Source of the DNA: Panopea generosa
Lineage: Eukaryota; Mollusca; Bivalvia; Adapedonta; Hiatellidae
Assembly: GCA_029582155.1 (NCBI GenBank)
Contig: CM055897.1
Coordinates: 8,326,507-8,390,506 of the forward strand
DNA length: 64,000 bases
Direction of reading: 5' to 3'
A model generated the notes under the pieces. The model was not told where the DNA came from, made no database searches, and saw only the letters and a program-made list of their open reading frames with translations. Position 1 is the stretch's first letter; each line of letters starts with the position of its first letter. A program made the position numbers and the translations under genes. This document shows positions 1 through 10,199 of the stretch, piece by piece.

Positions 1-125
1 TGAAATGTTCATTCTGAGGTCTTCCTCCACCAAATTACATTGGATATGCTATATATAACCTGAAATGTTCATTCTGAGGTTTCCCTCCACCAAAATACAT
101 TGGACATGCCATATATAACCTGTCA
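1..125 (+). repeat. SINE tail, two tandem 60-bp copies
   Basis: Two nearly identical 60-bp units (1-60 and 61-120) contain the block 'ttcattctgaggt' followed by 'cctccaccaaa' and end in 'tatataacc'. The same tail-like block recurs in degraded form near 655-760, and on the other strand near 58170-58290, so this is a dispersed tRNA-SINE tail and not a unique sequence. It lies in the intron of the leftward MOCS3 gene. Confidence 0.55.
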
Positions 126-948
126 TGACGTGTAAAAATAATGTTAAATCCCATTCGAAACAAATTTTATATGGAATAATTTACAATATTACACTGTTGT
201 TTCAAACTTTGAAGACAAAAAATGAGTAGATATGTGACTTGAAGGATACTTGTTTATAATTTGTATGGCATTTGAGCTGTCCAACTGGAGGTGGTAAGGT
301 TCACATGTTACAAACGAATTCAAGCTGGAAAAAAGTTCAATTCATTATTTAAATACAATTCATGTATTTTAATGCTTCTATTTTCAGAATATCAGAACTG
401 CCTGACAATTAACATTTAATTGATTATTAAGATTCTTTTTTAATTTCTGATAATGAATACCTAGATGTCTTAAATAAAGAATTCAGTCAGAATTTTACCA
501 AATACCTCTCATGGTTTAATTGGCGGTTATTTAACAATGCCTTCAAATACTATATGCTCTGTAATCTTTGGCACAAACTTTCTTGAATTAATTATTTTTT
601 AGTGGCTGAAAACTGCAGTGGATGAATATACTTTCAAGTTCTAACAATTATTTTATAGGTTACTTGTGGAAAGACTGTTGTTCTATTCAAGATTCATTCT
701 AAAGTCTTTGTCCACCAACTGAACTGGATATTCCATTTTATCATGTCAACGCATTCATTTCTAAAACTGCCTCCCTAATAAACATACGTTTATCACATCA
801 TTGCAAGTTTATCAGGCACATGAAGTCATTATGTATACTTTATATGCCGTTATGATTATATACTTATACATTTTGACCTGGAGGGAACTACTTTTAACCT
901 TATTTAAAATGAATAAAAAACAAACTAAAAATATTGACCTGATAAATA

Positions 949-1089
949 GAATACCATGTTAATGTCTAATATTATCAGCTTCATCAGGTGAGGCACAAAA
1001 AAAACAAAGAATTGGCAAAGCCCCGTCCTAGTTTTTTTGTAAGTCTCACCTGATAAAGTTGATTATATCAGACACTAACATGGTATTCT
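949..1089. mobile_element. Foldback (hairpin) MITE
   Basis: The left arm, beginning 'agaataccatgttaatgtc' at 949, is the imperfect reverse complement of the right arm, which ends 'gacactaacatggtattct' at 1089. The arms are about 55 bp, including the matching 'atcaggtgag' and 'ctcacctgat' blocks, and flank a loop of about 30 bp. This is a short non-autonomous foldback element with no coding capacity. The family is not identified. Confidence 0.75.
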
Positions 1090-1177
1090 CTATATATAAC
1101 CCCAGCCAGCATATTAAGTAGGTTAAATATTTTAATTCAAAGGACTAAAGGTTCTGAGAGTTGCTATTTGTATTTTT

Positions 1178-1310
1178 TAATACTTTGCATCATTTTTATA
1201 CCATCAAGGGCTAACAGACAATCAACTAATCTAACCACTGTTTTCTGGAATCCTGGAAGATTGATCAGTACCCGAGCTCACCCATCTCCATAAGTTGACA
1301 ATGTGCTTAC
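1178..1310 (-). repeat. SINE fragment (family 1, 3' half)
   Basis: Read on the minus strand, this matches the 3' half of the SINE that is full length at 46721-47015. Shared landmarks are the 'gagatgggtg.gctcg' block, the 'aacagtggttag' block, 'gattgtctgttagccct' and 'gatggtataaaaatg'. The tRNA-derived head is missing. Confidence 0.75.
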
Positions 1311-1355
1311 ATTTACATTAACACAAAATCATTCAGATTGAACAACGTTACTTAC

Positions 1356-1476
1356 TCTGTGCAGGCGCTGGCAGCAGAAACACTTTTGTTTACCCCGACC
1401 CGAGACTCGGTGTGGAGAATCTGACGATGAAGGTTACTTAAGTCTACCTGGTCGTAGTCCACAATTCCCAGTCTAC
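1356..1476 (-). CDS. MOCS3: MOCS3 exon 4 (adenylation domain, partial gene)
   Basis: This 121-nt exon has a clear acceptor (ttgcag|GT at 1477) and donor (GA|GTAAGT at 1355). It encodes about 40 residues containing [19 protein letters not shown], the E1-like segment that binds ATP and Mg: acidic residues followed by S-N-L-x-R-Q. Human MOCS3 has [20 protein letters not shown] in the same place. The exon begins by completing a split Gly codon from exon 3, so the frame is continuous. The catalytic cysteine, the zinc-binding cysteines and the rhodanese domain are not in the window and should lie on exons to the left. Confidence 0.93.
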
Positions 1477-2455
1477 CTGCAATTTTATACATATTAAGTT
1501 GCATGCTAAATTCCATTAAGATAATTTAGTTTAGCCTAATTATAAAAGAATGGATCATCAGCTTCTTATTACATGTACCTGTATTCGGATAGTCAACTTG
1601 TCTGCCTCAGGTGACATGAAATAAAAAAATGTAAAATGTTTCCTTAGAGATGTGTACAATGCTGCACTGAAGTTGGTGGAGAAGAAACATTGCAACCCGA
1701 TTTTTAACATTTCTAACCGAACCTACTGGATTGGACTATTTTTACATCATTTCTTTTCATTTGCATATAGTTCTCCATGTGGATCTCTACTGTGAAGAAG
1801 ATTATACTTCCAAAATTCATAAATATATGACCTTAACATCTGTCATTTGTAACCAGTCTCCTGTCTGACATCAGCAGTGATATTATACGATCTTATTTTT
1901 AAGATCTAAGTTTTAACAACCTGTATTAGAGACCACCTGAATTAGTAAACAGTTATTCTGAGACAACCTGACATAGGCCACCAGAGTGGCTGTTTAAATA
2001 TTTCACAATGTAACTGTATATATCTAGTACTTATATTTGTTAATTTTGTTCTATGATGTGTTAGGATTGTTTAAAACATGTTAAGTGCACTGGACATATA
2101 CATGTGTACCAATGTTGATATCACTTAACATGTTTTTTTCTTTAAACTTCTATGTCAACAACATTTGCTTTCAAACAAATTTTACTTGTAAGACAGTAAT
2201 ATCTACAATAATTCCTTTTTTATCCAGCATCATTATATTCATTAATGACAACAACTCATTTTTTCAAATATTGATTTTTTTCCTCAAAAGTTAGTATGTT
2301 TGGTTATAAAAAAATGGTGTCATATCTTGTTATATAGTAGAAAAAAGAGATATGAGTAAAGAATGATCAATTTACACCATTTTGTTTATTTTAAAGTACC
2401 GTTAGTATAGGATGATTAATAAAGGCCTTTATTTCTGTTTATCTGCAATTCTTAC
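1477..2455 (-). other. MOCS3 intron 3
   Basis: Bounded by GTAAGA at 2455 (minus) and the acceptor at 1477. It is AT-rich. The short plus-strand open frame at 2085-2294 has low-complexity composition and no recognisable domain. I see no repeat family here. Confidence 0.7.
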
Positions 2456-2548
2456 CAATACCAGCTGCAGCTAAATAGACAGCAGCCGGACATCCCAGCC
2501 CTCCAGCACCGACAATCAATACGGACTTGTTTCCCAATGATACCTGAC
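2456..2548 (-). CDS. MOCS3: MOCS3 exon 3 (Rossmann nucleotide-binding loop)
   Basis: This 93-nt exon lies between the acceptor tttag|GT and the donor G|GTAAGA. Its product contains [20 protein letters not shown], the GxGGLG nucleotide-binding loop of E1-like adenylating enzymes (ThiF/MoeB/UBA family). It closely matches human MOCS3 [23 protein letters not shown]. Both exon ends are phase 1, so it joins exons 2 and 4 without a frame break. Confidence 0.94.
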
Positions 2549-3309
2549 CTAAACAAAATAAAAATTAATTTATTAAACTACAGATTAGAATTTTCAATGT
2601 TATCAGTGTTTTTAAAATAGTTGTTATTAGACGCCTTTTGAACAACCATCATGTAAATAAGCTCAGCCTTAAGACAGGGTTGATAACTGTGTCAGCAAAT
2701 GGATGTTATAGCTGTCAATTATTCATTTAATGCAATTTTTAATAACCACAGATCAGATTACATTTATATTAAAATCCTTTCAACTAAACTAATTCGATCA
2801 ATTACTTGTGAGAACAAGTACAAGCAAACAACAGGACTGACATTATTATATATACATCAGAGAATATTTCTGTTGGATAATGACACTGTTTGATTGAAAC
2901 TACAGTCAAAATACTCTAAATCAAACATTTATACAGCTACATGATATAATCGGTCATAAAAAAAAACAGTAAAATATTGAAAAACATGCATTATACTACC
3001 AATGTAGAATGTCCTACCATTAAGTTACACTATGGTCCTCCGTGGCAGAGTGGTCTAAGGCACCATCTCAACATCAATTAACTCTCACTGCTGAGGTTGT
3101 AGGTTCAAGTCACACTTGGTCCAAAAGCTTTATGTGAGAAAGTTTGCTAGTTACGTGCTAAAGACATTGGTACTACTCAGATTCAGTCTGACGTGTTCCT
3201 ATGGCACTGAAACTGAATATGCCATATGTGATCTAAAATGTGTTGAAAATGACATTAAAACAACGAGACAATATAACCGCCAAGTTGCCACATACTGAAA
3301 TACACTTAC
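2549..3309 (-). other. MOCS3 intron 2
   Basis: Lies between donor GTAAGT (minus strand, starting at 3309) and the exon 3 acceptor. A plus-oriented tRNA-like SINE sits at 3035-3300 against the exon 2 donor. The rest is AT-rich without recognisable content. Confidence 0.7.
3035..3300 (+). repeat. tRNA-derived SINE (family 2)
   Basis: The head 'cctccgtggcagagtggtct' has an A-box-like form resembling a Leu/Ser-type tRNA, and 'ggttgtaggttcaagtc' resembles a B box. The body 'tttatgtgagaaagtttgc' matches the copy at 43905-44105 ('tttatgtgggaaagtttgcc'). Both copies end with an 'aaaatg..gttaaa..ataacc' type block. A mature tRNA cannot be folded from it, so it is a SINE and not a tRNA gene. Confidence 0.65.
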
Positions 3310-3454
3310 CTTTGACACCCAGTTCTGGTAAAATCAGCTGTCTGCTGTATCGAGATATTTCAGCATTTGTTAGTTTTTGTTTTAGCTGTGAGCATTCTGT
3401 CTTCTTGGAAACAACGTCTTCAGTTACACATTCTGGTAAGCAACTTAACAGTTT
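3310..3454 (-). CDS. MOCS3: MOCS3 exon 2
   Basis: This 145-nt exon has acceptor cttcag|AAA (exon starts at 3454) and donor G|GTAAGT (3309). It encodes a short linker and then EISRYSRQLILPELGVKG, the conserved start of the MOCS3/UBA4 adenylation domain (human: EILRYSRQLVLPELGVHG). It begins in phase 0 after exon 1 and ends in phase 1. Confidence 0.94.
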
Positions 3455-4721
3455 CTGAAGATGAAAAAGTTAAAATGTATTCAGAAGTTATTTTAGTCTA
3501 CTTTGATTTTTGTGCACACTTCTTAAATTGATTGTTTATTTTCAATCTTTTGATGCATTTTTTGCATTCTGGGGGAATTTTCAGATATAATTATTCATGA
3601 GAAAATATGGAAGCCTAGGTATCGCCACTGCCATTATCAAACTAACATTATATGGAAGTTAAATTTTAGGATATAATCACCTAGAACATTAAATTATATT
3701 GAAAGCTTCATTTTGGTCCAAAAAAAATCTTGATGGTAATTTTACTGAAATAATAATACGAAACTCTAGACTACACACTAAAGTGACAACAGTCATGCAT
3801 CCAAGTACTAACACCGTACTTAGTCTCTGGGCATATCCTGCCCAATTCCAAGGATAGATGGATTTGTACAGACGCAGGTTCAAAAGTTACTTCCGACACC
3901 ATTAAAATTACAGCGGTCACCCATTCAAGTACTTACTCATACTTCATTACTTAACTTCCAATAAAGCTGGTGCACTTAAGCCATATCATTATAAAACCTA
4001 GCTCAACAGCAAGGCTGTTGTACTTGTGACCTGTATATCTATATATACATTCAATACTGATTTAAAACTGCTGGAGAAATTCTATGAACATAAAAGCTGC
4101 TTCATAGGACATATGAACTCGCAACCGCCTGAACCCTAGCAGAGTGGTTGGACATCTAACATAAACTGGCCGCTAAATGAAATCATACCTAAATAAATAT
4201 ATACTGGTCATACCTATTACTGCGTGACTAAAACTTAGTCAACGGCATCAATAATAAACAGTAAGTGTGCTGAGTAATAAACAGTTGCCAGTACAAAATG
4301 TAAACAAATATAGACACTAACAGAAGATGGAGCTTTGTGCATGTCTGGGATATTGTTATCATACGGGCATTCGCGGTAATAGGTATATCCGGTATTAGGT
4401 AAACAAGAGATACTCTACCTCCCTCTTCTTCTATCTATAGCAGGGTGATTTTGACTGAGCATTTGGAATAAAGAACAAGAAAAAACACTTCAGTGAATTA
4501 TTTACGACTCTTCTTACACAGGGAGCTGACAGTCTTCAAATTCCTCTGAAAGATAGCATACTTTCACACCATATCCCCTGGAAATAATTAAAAATTAAAA
4601 CCCGGACATGACAACCCAGGGCTTCAAAACAGTGAACCTCGTGTGACAAACACTTGACCACTATATTTCAATGATTTCAGATTCAGAAAAGAACCTTATT
4701 TCTTTGTTTATCAAAACAAAC
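3455..4721 (-). other. MOCS3 intron 1
   Basis: Lies between donor GTTTGT (minus strand, 4721) and the exon 2 acceptor at 3455. It holds a MITE at 4200-4397. The short open frame on the minus strand at 3689-3883 has no recognisable domain. Confidence 0.7.
4200..4397. mobile_element. Short MITE with about 24-bp inverted ends
   Basis: The left end 'atactggtcatacctatta' and right end 'taataggtatatccggtat' are imperfect reverse complements that extend inward over 'ctgcg'/'cgcgg'. The flanks read TA on both sides, which suggests a TA target duplication as in Tc1/mariner-type elements. There is no coding capacity. A left-end copy without the right terminus lies at 24840-24975 and shares 'tactggtcataccta' and the internal 'gtgctgagtaataaac'-type block. 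Confidence 0.7.
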
Positions 4722-4802
4722 CTTCTTTAAATTATTTATTTCTTGATTTTTATCTTCAATTTCTTTCTTCAATTGCGCAAGTTCAGCAGCATGAGTTTCC
4801 AT
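4722..4802 (-). CDS. MOCS3: MOCS3 exon 1 (start codon, coiled coil)
   Basis: MOCS3 (yeast Uba4) is a cytosolic E1-like enzyme. It adenylates the C-termini of MOCS2A and URM1 and transfers sulfur to them, for molybdopterin synthesis and for tRNA wobble-uridine thiolation. Exon 1 encodes about 27 residues from the ATG at 4802, with a charged heptad-like helix (AELAQLKKEIEDKNQEINNL). Human MOCS3 has a similar N-terminal helix, 'LALQAEVAQREEELNSLKQ'. The donor AAG|GTTTGT is at 4721 and joins exon 2 in phase 0. An upstream in-frame ATG at 4844 would add 14 residues. I chose 4802 because it aligns with the human start. Exons 1-4 together give about 146 codons, roughly the first third of the protein. 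Confidence 0.88.
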
Positions 4803-4971
4803 CTTCGTCTGTTTCGCAGAACGCTCATTAACATTTTTTACCATGAAGCTTTTATCAACGCAGATCGACAAGAATAAATCTTCTTTTCTAAAGAGTATTT
4901 CTATTTACTTCATTCACGTGTTTCCTGTTTACAGCAGACGACTTGTAATTGCTGGTATTGTTTTTACCAAA
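4803..4971. promoter_or_regulatory. Putative bidirectional promoter, MOCS3 / cenH3
   Basis: The MOCS3 start (4802, minus) and the histone start (4972, plus) are head to head, 169 bp apart. No convincing TATA box is seen. The sequence is moderately AT-rich and contains 'cacgtg' at 4916-4921. An open frame on the plus strand runs from an ATG at 4843 into the histone frame. It would add 43 residues unlike any H3 tail, so I treat it as 5' untranslated sequence. The promoter role is inferred from spacing only. Confidence 0.5.
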
Positions 4972-5304
4972 ATGGCTCGTACAAAACAAATTCAAAAGCA
5001 TTCAGTGCCCCGACCTGGATGTGCGTATATTAGACATATTCTTGCAACAAAAAGAGCACAGCACAAAGTCAAAGTAGAAAAGGCTAGAAAACGGTATAAT
5101 AAAAAGGAAGTGACGGGTGGAATTAAAAAAGCCAAGCTATGGCTGCCAGGGACTAAAGCTTTAAGTGAAATAAGGAAATTCCAGCGATCGACGGACCTCA
5201 TTTTAAAAAAGATACCATTCCAGAGACTTATTAAGGAAATTGTTTGTGAAATATTCCAAGATAAAGGTTATAGATTTCAATCCGCTGCGCTGGGTGCAAT
5301 ACAG
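4972..5304 (+). CDS. CENPA: Divergent histone H3, likely CENP-A/cenH3, exon 1
   Basis: This exon encodes residues 1-111 of a 160-residue H3-family protein. Canonical H3 has 135 residues plus Met. The tail (1-58) keeps islands of canonical H3: MARTKQ at 1-6, LATK at 24-27 and TGGIKK at 48-53. The sequence between them is unrelated and longer. The alphaN helix follows PG (59-60) as KALSEIRKFQRS, then alpha1 with IPFQRLIKEI (81-90). Loop 1 (about 91-100, ending QDKGY) is two residues longer than in H3, the same kind of insertion that human CENP-A carries and a diagnostic of centromeric H3. Cys92 and Trp57 are not in canonical H3. The donor CAG|GTTTGT is in phase 0 at a position equal to H3 Gln93. 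CENP-A replaces H3 in centromeric nucleosomes and specifies kinetochore assembly. A divergent non-centromeric H3 variant is the alternative. Confidence 0.85.
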
Positions 5305-5795
5305 GTTTGTTTAAAAATGAGTTCTGCATCTAAATTAGTCGATTCTAAGTTTGTGGATAATCGGACAATTTAATCATTGAACGGTTATAGGTAATGCGGG
5401 TAATTACATTATTCTTATACTATTTATTGGGAATCTATACCTGCCTTTAATTACCTGTATCGAGGAGACAAAGTGGAAAATATCTTTACAACAGTTCTCA
5501 AATAAACACAAATGAACTGAACACTGAAGTAGTGTCCCGAGTACAATGGGACAATAGAAACACACGCAAACATTGTCACATATAAATGCCAATTTATCCA
5601 CACATATACGTTTCTTACCTCAGGAAGATTTTGAGCGTGATTTAGTGTAAGAACAGATTTGACAATCAATTTAAAATAAATCAGTTAAAACAATAGATCT
5701 ATAAATTCATTCTTTTATTACAATATTTTACTGTCTTAATCATTCAATAACATACTTTCTCACCAACTGTATTTTCATTGTGTTTGTTACTATAG
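5305..5795 (+). other. Intron of the H3-like gene
   Basis: This 491-bp intron has donor GTTTGT and acceptor 'tttgttactatag'. An intron inside the histone fold excludes a replication-dependent, intronless H3 gene. Confidence 0.88.
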
Positions 5796-5945
5796 GGGGC
5801 AGCTGAAAGCTATTTGGTGTCTCTGTTCGATGATACCAATTTGTGCGCCATACACGCAAGGAGGGTTACCATAACAACCAAGGACATGCAGCTTGCCAGG
5901 CGCATCCGAGGTGACTCCATGTCCACATATAAAGACTTGTCATAA
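5796..5945 (+). CDS. CENPA: Divergent histone H3, likely CENP-A/cenH3, exon 2
   Basis: This exon encodes residues 112-160 and the stop TAA (5943-5945). It carries the second half of alpha2 ([20 protein letters not shown]), loop 2 with RRVTI (133-137), and alpha3 [12 protein letters not shown] (139-150). It then adds a ten-residue extension, [10 protein letters not shown], where canonical H3 ends in ERA. The alpha2/alpha3 face is close to canonical H3 (H3: [31 protein letters not shown]). The Pro of 'MPKD' is replaced by Thr. The reading frame is intact through both exons. A possible AATAAA lies at 6222-6227, inside a repeat. Confidence 0.88.
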   Translation, partial: GAAESYLVSLFDDTNLCAIHARRVTITTKDMQLARRIRGDSMSTYKDLS

Positions 5946-6091
5946 CGGTTATTGTTTGTAGAGCAGCTTTGTAGTTTAAGAGAGATGGTTTCAAAGGTTG
6001 ATTTGAACAGTTTATGTTCAGGTGTTCCTTAAGCCCAATATACCTTCATAATTCACAATTTGAGTGAATGAATACTCTGTTTTATGAAACC

Positions 6092-6500
6092 TCAAGTCTG
6101 ACATGTGAGGCCGTTCTTAGAAAAAAATGTTTGCCGTGCTCCTACCAACTCACATGAAAATACTGGATGGGAGCACAACAAACGCACATTTTTAAGGATG
6201 GCCTGAGTTAAATCTGTGATAAATAAATTGTAATAGATTTTAGCACTCCCGGGCAAAGCTTGTCGGTGAGCTATTTTTATCACCCTGTATCCGTCGCCCA
6301 TGCTTACGTACACTGCGATGTCCGTCCGTAAACGTGTAAGTTGTGTGTATTCTAGCGCATTCATTATCATTATCATTACACCAAACATATATACAATGTT
6401 GTATAACCATAATATCTGTTAACAGCCATTGAATCGTCAAAAATAGTCTCTTATAAAACAGGTGAGCGATTCAGGGCCCTCGTGGCCATCTTGTTAAATT
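6092..6500 (-). repeat. Dispersed bivalve repeat ending 'gcgattcagggccc'
   Basis: Contains 'gatgtccgtccgtaa' and ends 'caggtgagcgattcagggcc', a block I recognise from a very common dispersed repeat of bivalve genomes. The short open frames here (6092-6440, minus) are shadows of this repeat. The transposon class is not known to me. Confidence 0.55.
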
Positions 6501-7663
6501 GACGATGACTTCATTATTTGTATAATATATATAGAAATAAACTTAAAGAGTTTATGTAATTATAATTTTTGTGCTTACAATTCATCTATACATCAACTCT
6601 ATTTAATAATCCAAAGGATTGTAACAATAGAAAGTATACGTTCGGCCCTGACCAGTATTAAGCAATATAAACATGTTACATTCGTGTTGATTTGTACTGT
6701 CATATTTATTTCACACAACTGACGTGTTGCATTTTGGAACATCAACTTGTCTTCGTTCAGTAACAACAAACGTGTACACCTTTGGCTAACAATATCTAAA
6801 CGATGATGATTAAATACAGTAATGGCATTAACGTGAAGCCACGGACTTGGTAGGAGTAGATACATGATTTGCGTTCATTACTGTTTCCGTTTATTAATAC
6901 TGTTAGGTGTCCGCTCTTTTGAACATTGTCCAGAACTTCTTTCATTTCATTATCATGAGTATGTAGAGTATTTACTGTATCTGTTAACGCTCATGGGCGG
7001 TAACTGAATGAAAACTAAACATAAAAACGGACTATCTTGTTGCATTTCTTTAACTTGCCGTTTCAAATATAGTCAAATTAAAGCTAACGGGGTGTTTGTG
7101 TAAATAAACGGGCGAAAACTATATAATTATTATGTTCAAAATATATTGAATTAAATTCTGTTCAATAACCAATAAACGAAAACGTTCTGCAGTTATGTTT
7201 GAATGTCAATATGTATTTGTCCCCGATGATATATATAAATGTCTTAAATGGTATCATGTTTTCAATAAACTTGATAAATAACATGTTAGACTTTTATATA
7301 CTGAATATCGAATCAGTACATCAGTTGGTCGGTCAGACATTGATCAAGCATTGTACTTTTGTAAGAAAAAGTTAACCAAATGTGAAATTAATATGTTAAC
7401 TTCGAGATAAAAAGCATTTATCAGTACATTTAGTATTCAAACTATATACTGCAGCACATTTTGATCCGTTTTAATAAGTTTACACACATGAGATACGATA
7501 TGATAACAACAGTTTTCAAGATATTTTCTGTGATTAGTAGTTTATCAGTACAATAAAGTCCACAATGTACGAAGGTAACTGAGCACGATCATGGTAGATA
7601 ATTCAGCGTAAACTGTGAAAAAAGTTTTTTTTATATAAGGATACTTTTTCATGCTTGTTTGAA
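6501..7663. other. Intergenic, no gene seen
   Basis: AT-rich sequence with only short random open frames, such as the minus-strand frame at 6599-6865, which shows no domain. I see no tandem array and no inverted repeat of note. Confidence 0.6.
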
Positions 7664-7797
7664 TGTTTAATTATTATTATTATTACTAACTATTATTATT
7701 ACTATTTTTTATTATTATTCTCATTATTATTATTATTATTACTTTTTATTATTATTATTATTTTTTTTTTATTATTATTATTGTTATTTATTACTAT
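7664..7797 (+). repeat. (ATT)n microsatellite
   Basis: About 130 bp of imperfect ATT/TTA triplets with T-rich interruptions. The poly-Ile/Leu open frame over it is an artefact. Confidence 0.95.
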
Positions 7798-7933
7798 TGT
7801 TAGAAATACCACTCATCTCTGGTTCTGTCCAGCAAACACATGGAACTCGATGGAGATCTGATCTTACTTTGTAATATTCTTGAATTGATCCATGGATATT
7901 TGTATGCGATTTAGATTTCATATCATTCAATTT

Positions 7934-8190
7934 GAATGCCGAACCCAGTGGCACGTCTGACTATCAACCATGAGACCGTTAGTTCGAATCCCCGCCCGGC
8001 CTCAGTGATTAATATACGACATTGCATTGCGTCTTATTATACTTCTTCTCTCACCGCTTATTCACGGGGGAAAGTTGACAGTAAATTACGGAGATATGTG
8101 TGCTCGAGAACCGGTTAACATTCCGGGATCCCAGAGCAAAGTTAAGTTTACTGATCGTCTATTAGCCCTTGATGGCATGACATTTTTGTT
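7934..8190 (+). repeat. SINE (family 1), slightly truncated head
   Basis: The tRNA-related head 'gtctgactatcaac' and B box 'gttcgaatccccgcccgg' are followed by the family body 'acgacattgc..gcgtctta', 'tctcaccgc', 'gggaaagtt', the 'tgctcgag' block and the tail 'gatcgtct.ttagcccttgatggca'. It is full length except for the A-box end. It resembles the molluscan V-SINE family RUDI, but I could not confirm that name. Confidence 0.8.
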
Positions 8191-9076
8191 GGCACTTACC
8201 TTTCTCTTCTCGTGCATTTTATTGTTTCTTTTTTTATTCGATGTAAACCTATTATTTTAAGTTCATTTTTTAAATGAATACGTTTATCTTGGCAATAACG
8301 CTGAAAAACAAACTTGTTGTTTTTATCTTGTTTGTTCGTCTTTTAAAGTTTTAGTTTACACTTTCGTCAGTGTTGAACTTTTCTTCCTGAAAAGTGAGTA
8401 TGGGGTTTGATTTCGTCCTGTAATGAAAAATAAACATAGCTGCGAGCTTTACTTCTACATTTTTAACTTTTATTAAGTATAAACACACACAACGATCTTG
8501 GCACATTTTTTACTCAATCCTATTGAGGGTTTCGTGACCTTTGTCTTTGTTAATCAGTATCATTTTTAAAATAAAATTCTGGTTTATATAAATGGTTGTC
8601 CTTTCAGTCAGTACTATGTTGGTTAGTAATATGATTCATGTATCTTTTTAGTGCTACATCCCATTTTTATCGAAATGACACACGTTAAAATCAACTTTAC
8701 ACATTTGAACGTGTAACTATATGAAGATTTTAATCACAAGAAACTGCAATCGGAACCGCCATAATTAAGCAATTATTAACATTTTTATGAAAGTTATCCA
8801 GTTGTGCTGGTTTTGAAAAGATCAGTAAACATTCTTAAAAAGTACAAATTGATATTTATTTGGAATTGTATAAATCATACCGACAAAAACTTGTGGAAAT
8901 AAATTTTAGTGAACTTTTTTTGTCTTATATGAGCACAGAATATGATGCCTTGCAACCATTTACTAGAGTTATAGTCCTTTGTAACATAGGAAAACGAAAC
9001 TAAGAGTCTGTACCCATACTTGGGTTTTTCACATTTGCGTCATGTATACCACAGTCCCTTTCTTGCTATAGATTTT
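8191..9076. other. Intergenic, nothing recognised
   Basis: AT-rich sequence without a supportable gene, array or mobile-element terminus. Confidence 0.55.
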
Positions 9077-9112
9077 GGATAGCTATTTATAGTACATACT
9101 ATATAGCTATCC
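9077..9112. repeat. 36-bp near-palindrome
   Basis: 'ggatagctat' at 9077 and 'tagctatcc' at the other end pair as a hairpin with only a few mismatches around a central 'tagtacatacta'. It may be a terminus of the adjacent dispersed repeat. Confidence 0.6.
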
Positions 9113-9114
9113 TT

Positions 9115-9770
9115 AAGCTATATATAAAGGGAGATAATTAAATTCACAACAACGGAATTTACGATTTTTGGAATCTTTTCAGATTCTCATTCACAATTCA
9201 TGATATATATATATATATATGGAGATAATTATTTGTGAATAACCAAGACATAAATGTACATACCAGACTACGGCGAGTGCACCTAGCTACAATGCAAACC
9301 ATAGATACAATATCAAGGCACTGTCAAACCAATAAATTTGATGTCGACCATGATTTATATACTATGGAATTACATGCAACACATCTGGACAGGGTGGACA
9401 AATTTACAGTCATGAATTGATAGCTTTATATGAGTAGGATCCAGTTAAGGATTCATGACTACTCACATGCTATATAAAGGACAGATTTATAAACCCGTTG
9501 GATCATGAAGATACAGTGAATTCATATATATTTAATTTCATAAAGGGAGATAATTAAATTCACTACAACGGAATTTACGATTTTTGGGATCTTTTCAGAT
9601 TCTCATTCACAATGTATGATATATATGGAGATAATTATTTGTGAATAACCAAGACATAAATGTACAGACCAGACAACGGCCAGTGCGCCTAGCTACAATG
9701 CAAACCATAGATACAATATCAAGGCCTCTGCCAAACCAATAAATAAAAAAATATCATAACTTTATTGTTT
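9115..9770 (+). mobile_element. Dispersed modular repeat with internal microsatellite, about 1.5 copies
   Basis: Three modules occur in the order A-B-C-A-B. A begins 'agggagataattaaattcac', B begins 'ggagataattatttgtgaat', and C contains 'aaggattcatgactactcac'. The junction from A to B is a TA-rich microsatellite (9204-9222 and a shorter one near 9620). The same modules in the same order occur at 26497-27080, where the first B is preceded by (GCGT)n. A microsatellite fixed at one point of a conserved repeat resembles pearl/CvA-type non-autonomous Helentrons of bivalves. That class assignment is an inference. Confidence 0.6.
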
Positions 9771-10199
9771 CTTTCTGTTCGTTAAAACTTAAATATCCAA
9801 AATTTTAGGAGCGCGAAAATTCCATGTTTTCATCTATCACGAACGATTAATCTAATTCTAAATAAACAATTCTTATCAAAATAAAGTTGCACGTAATTAT
9901 GTTTACTGCAATTTATTATTTCTTTACCGTATACGACGCGTGTTAATTATAATGATAAATATTTGGGGCTGTGACTCTATGACCCCTTATCGCGGTTGAG
10001 TAATTTTGCAAGGAATTCTATAGAGATTTTATACAAGTCCTTGAATTTTGTTATGATAACAATGTGCCATTTTCGCACCTGTTTCCTGCCAGAGGACAGG
10101 GTGTCGTTTGTGCCTTAATTGTTTATATGTCGCCAATATTATCTAGTTGAAATGGAAGTCTTTATAAAAACAACAGCAATAATTATTATTATTATTATA
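9771..10199. other. Intergenic, nothing recognised
   Basis: AT-rich sequence with no open frame of interest. Confidence 0.5.

Larger units (their letters stand above)
126..1355 (-). other. MOCS3 intron 4 (runs off left edge)
   Basis: Non-coding sequence downstream of the MOCS3 exon 4 donor (GTAAGT on the minus strand, beginning at 1355). The next expected MOCS3 segment, continuing the adenylation domain, is not found here and should lie left of the window. The intron contains a degraded SINE tail near 655-760, a foldback element at 949-1089 and a SINE fragment at 1178-1310. The rest is AT-rich with nothing recognisable. Confidence 0.7.

Noticed and set aside
3035..3115. tRNA-Leu gene
   Set aside because: A and B boxes are present but the acceptor stem does not close, and the sequence continues into a SINE body shared with 43905-44105.
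4843..4971. N-terminal extension of the histone from the ATG at 4843
   Set aside because: The extra 43 residues do not resemble any H3 tail, while the ATG at 4972 starts with MARTKQ. The region overlaps the MOCS3 5' end.
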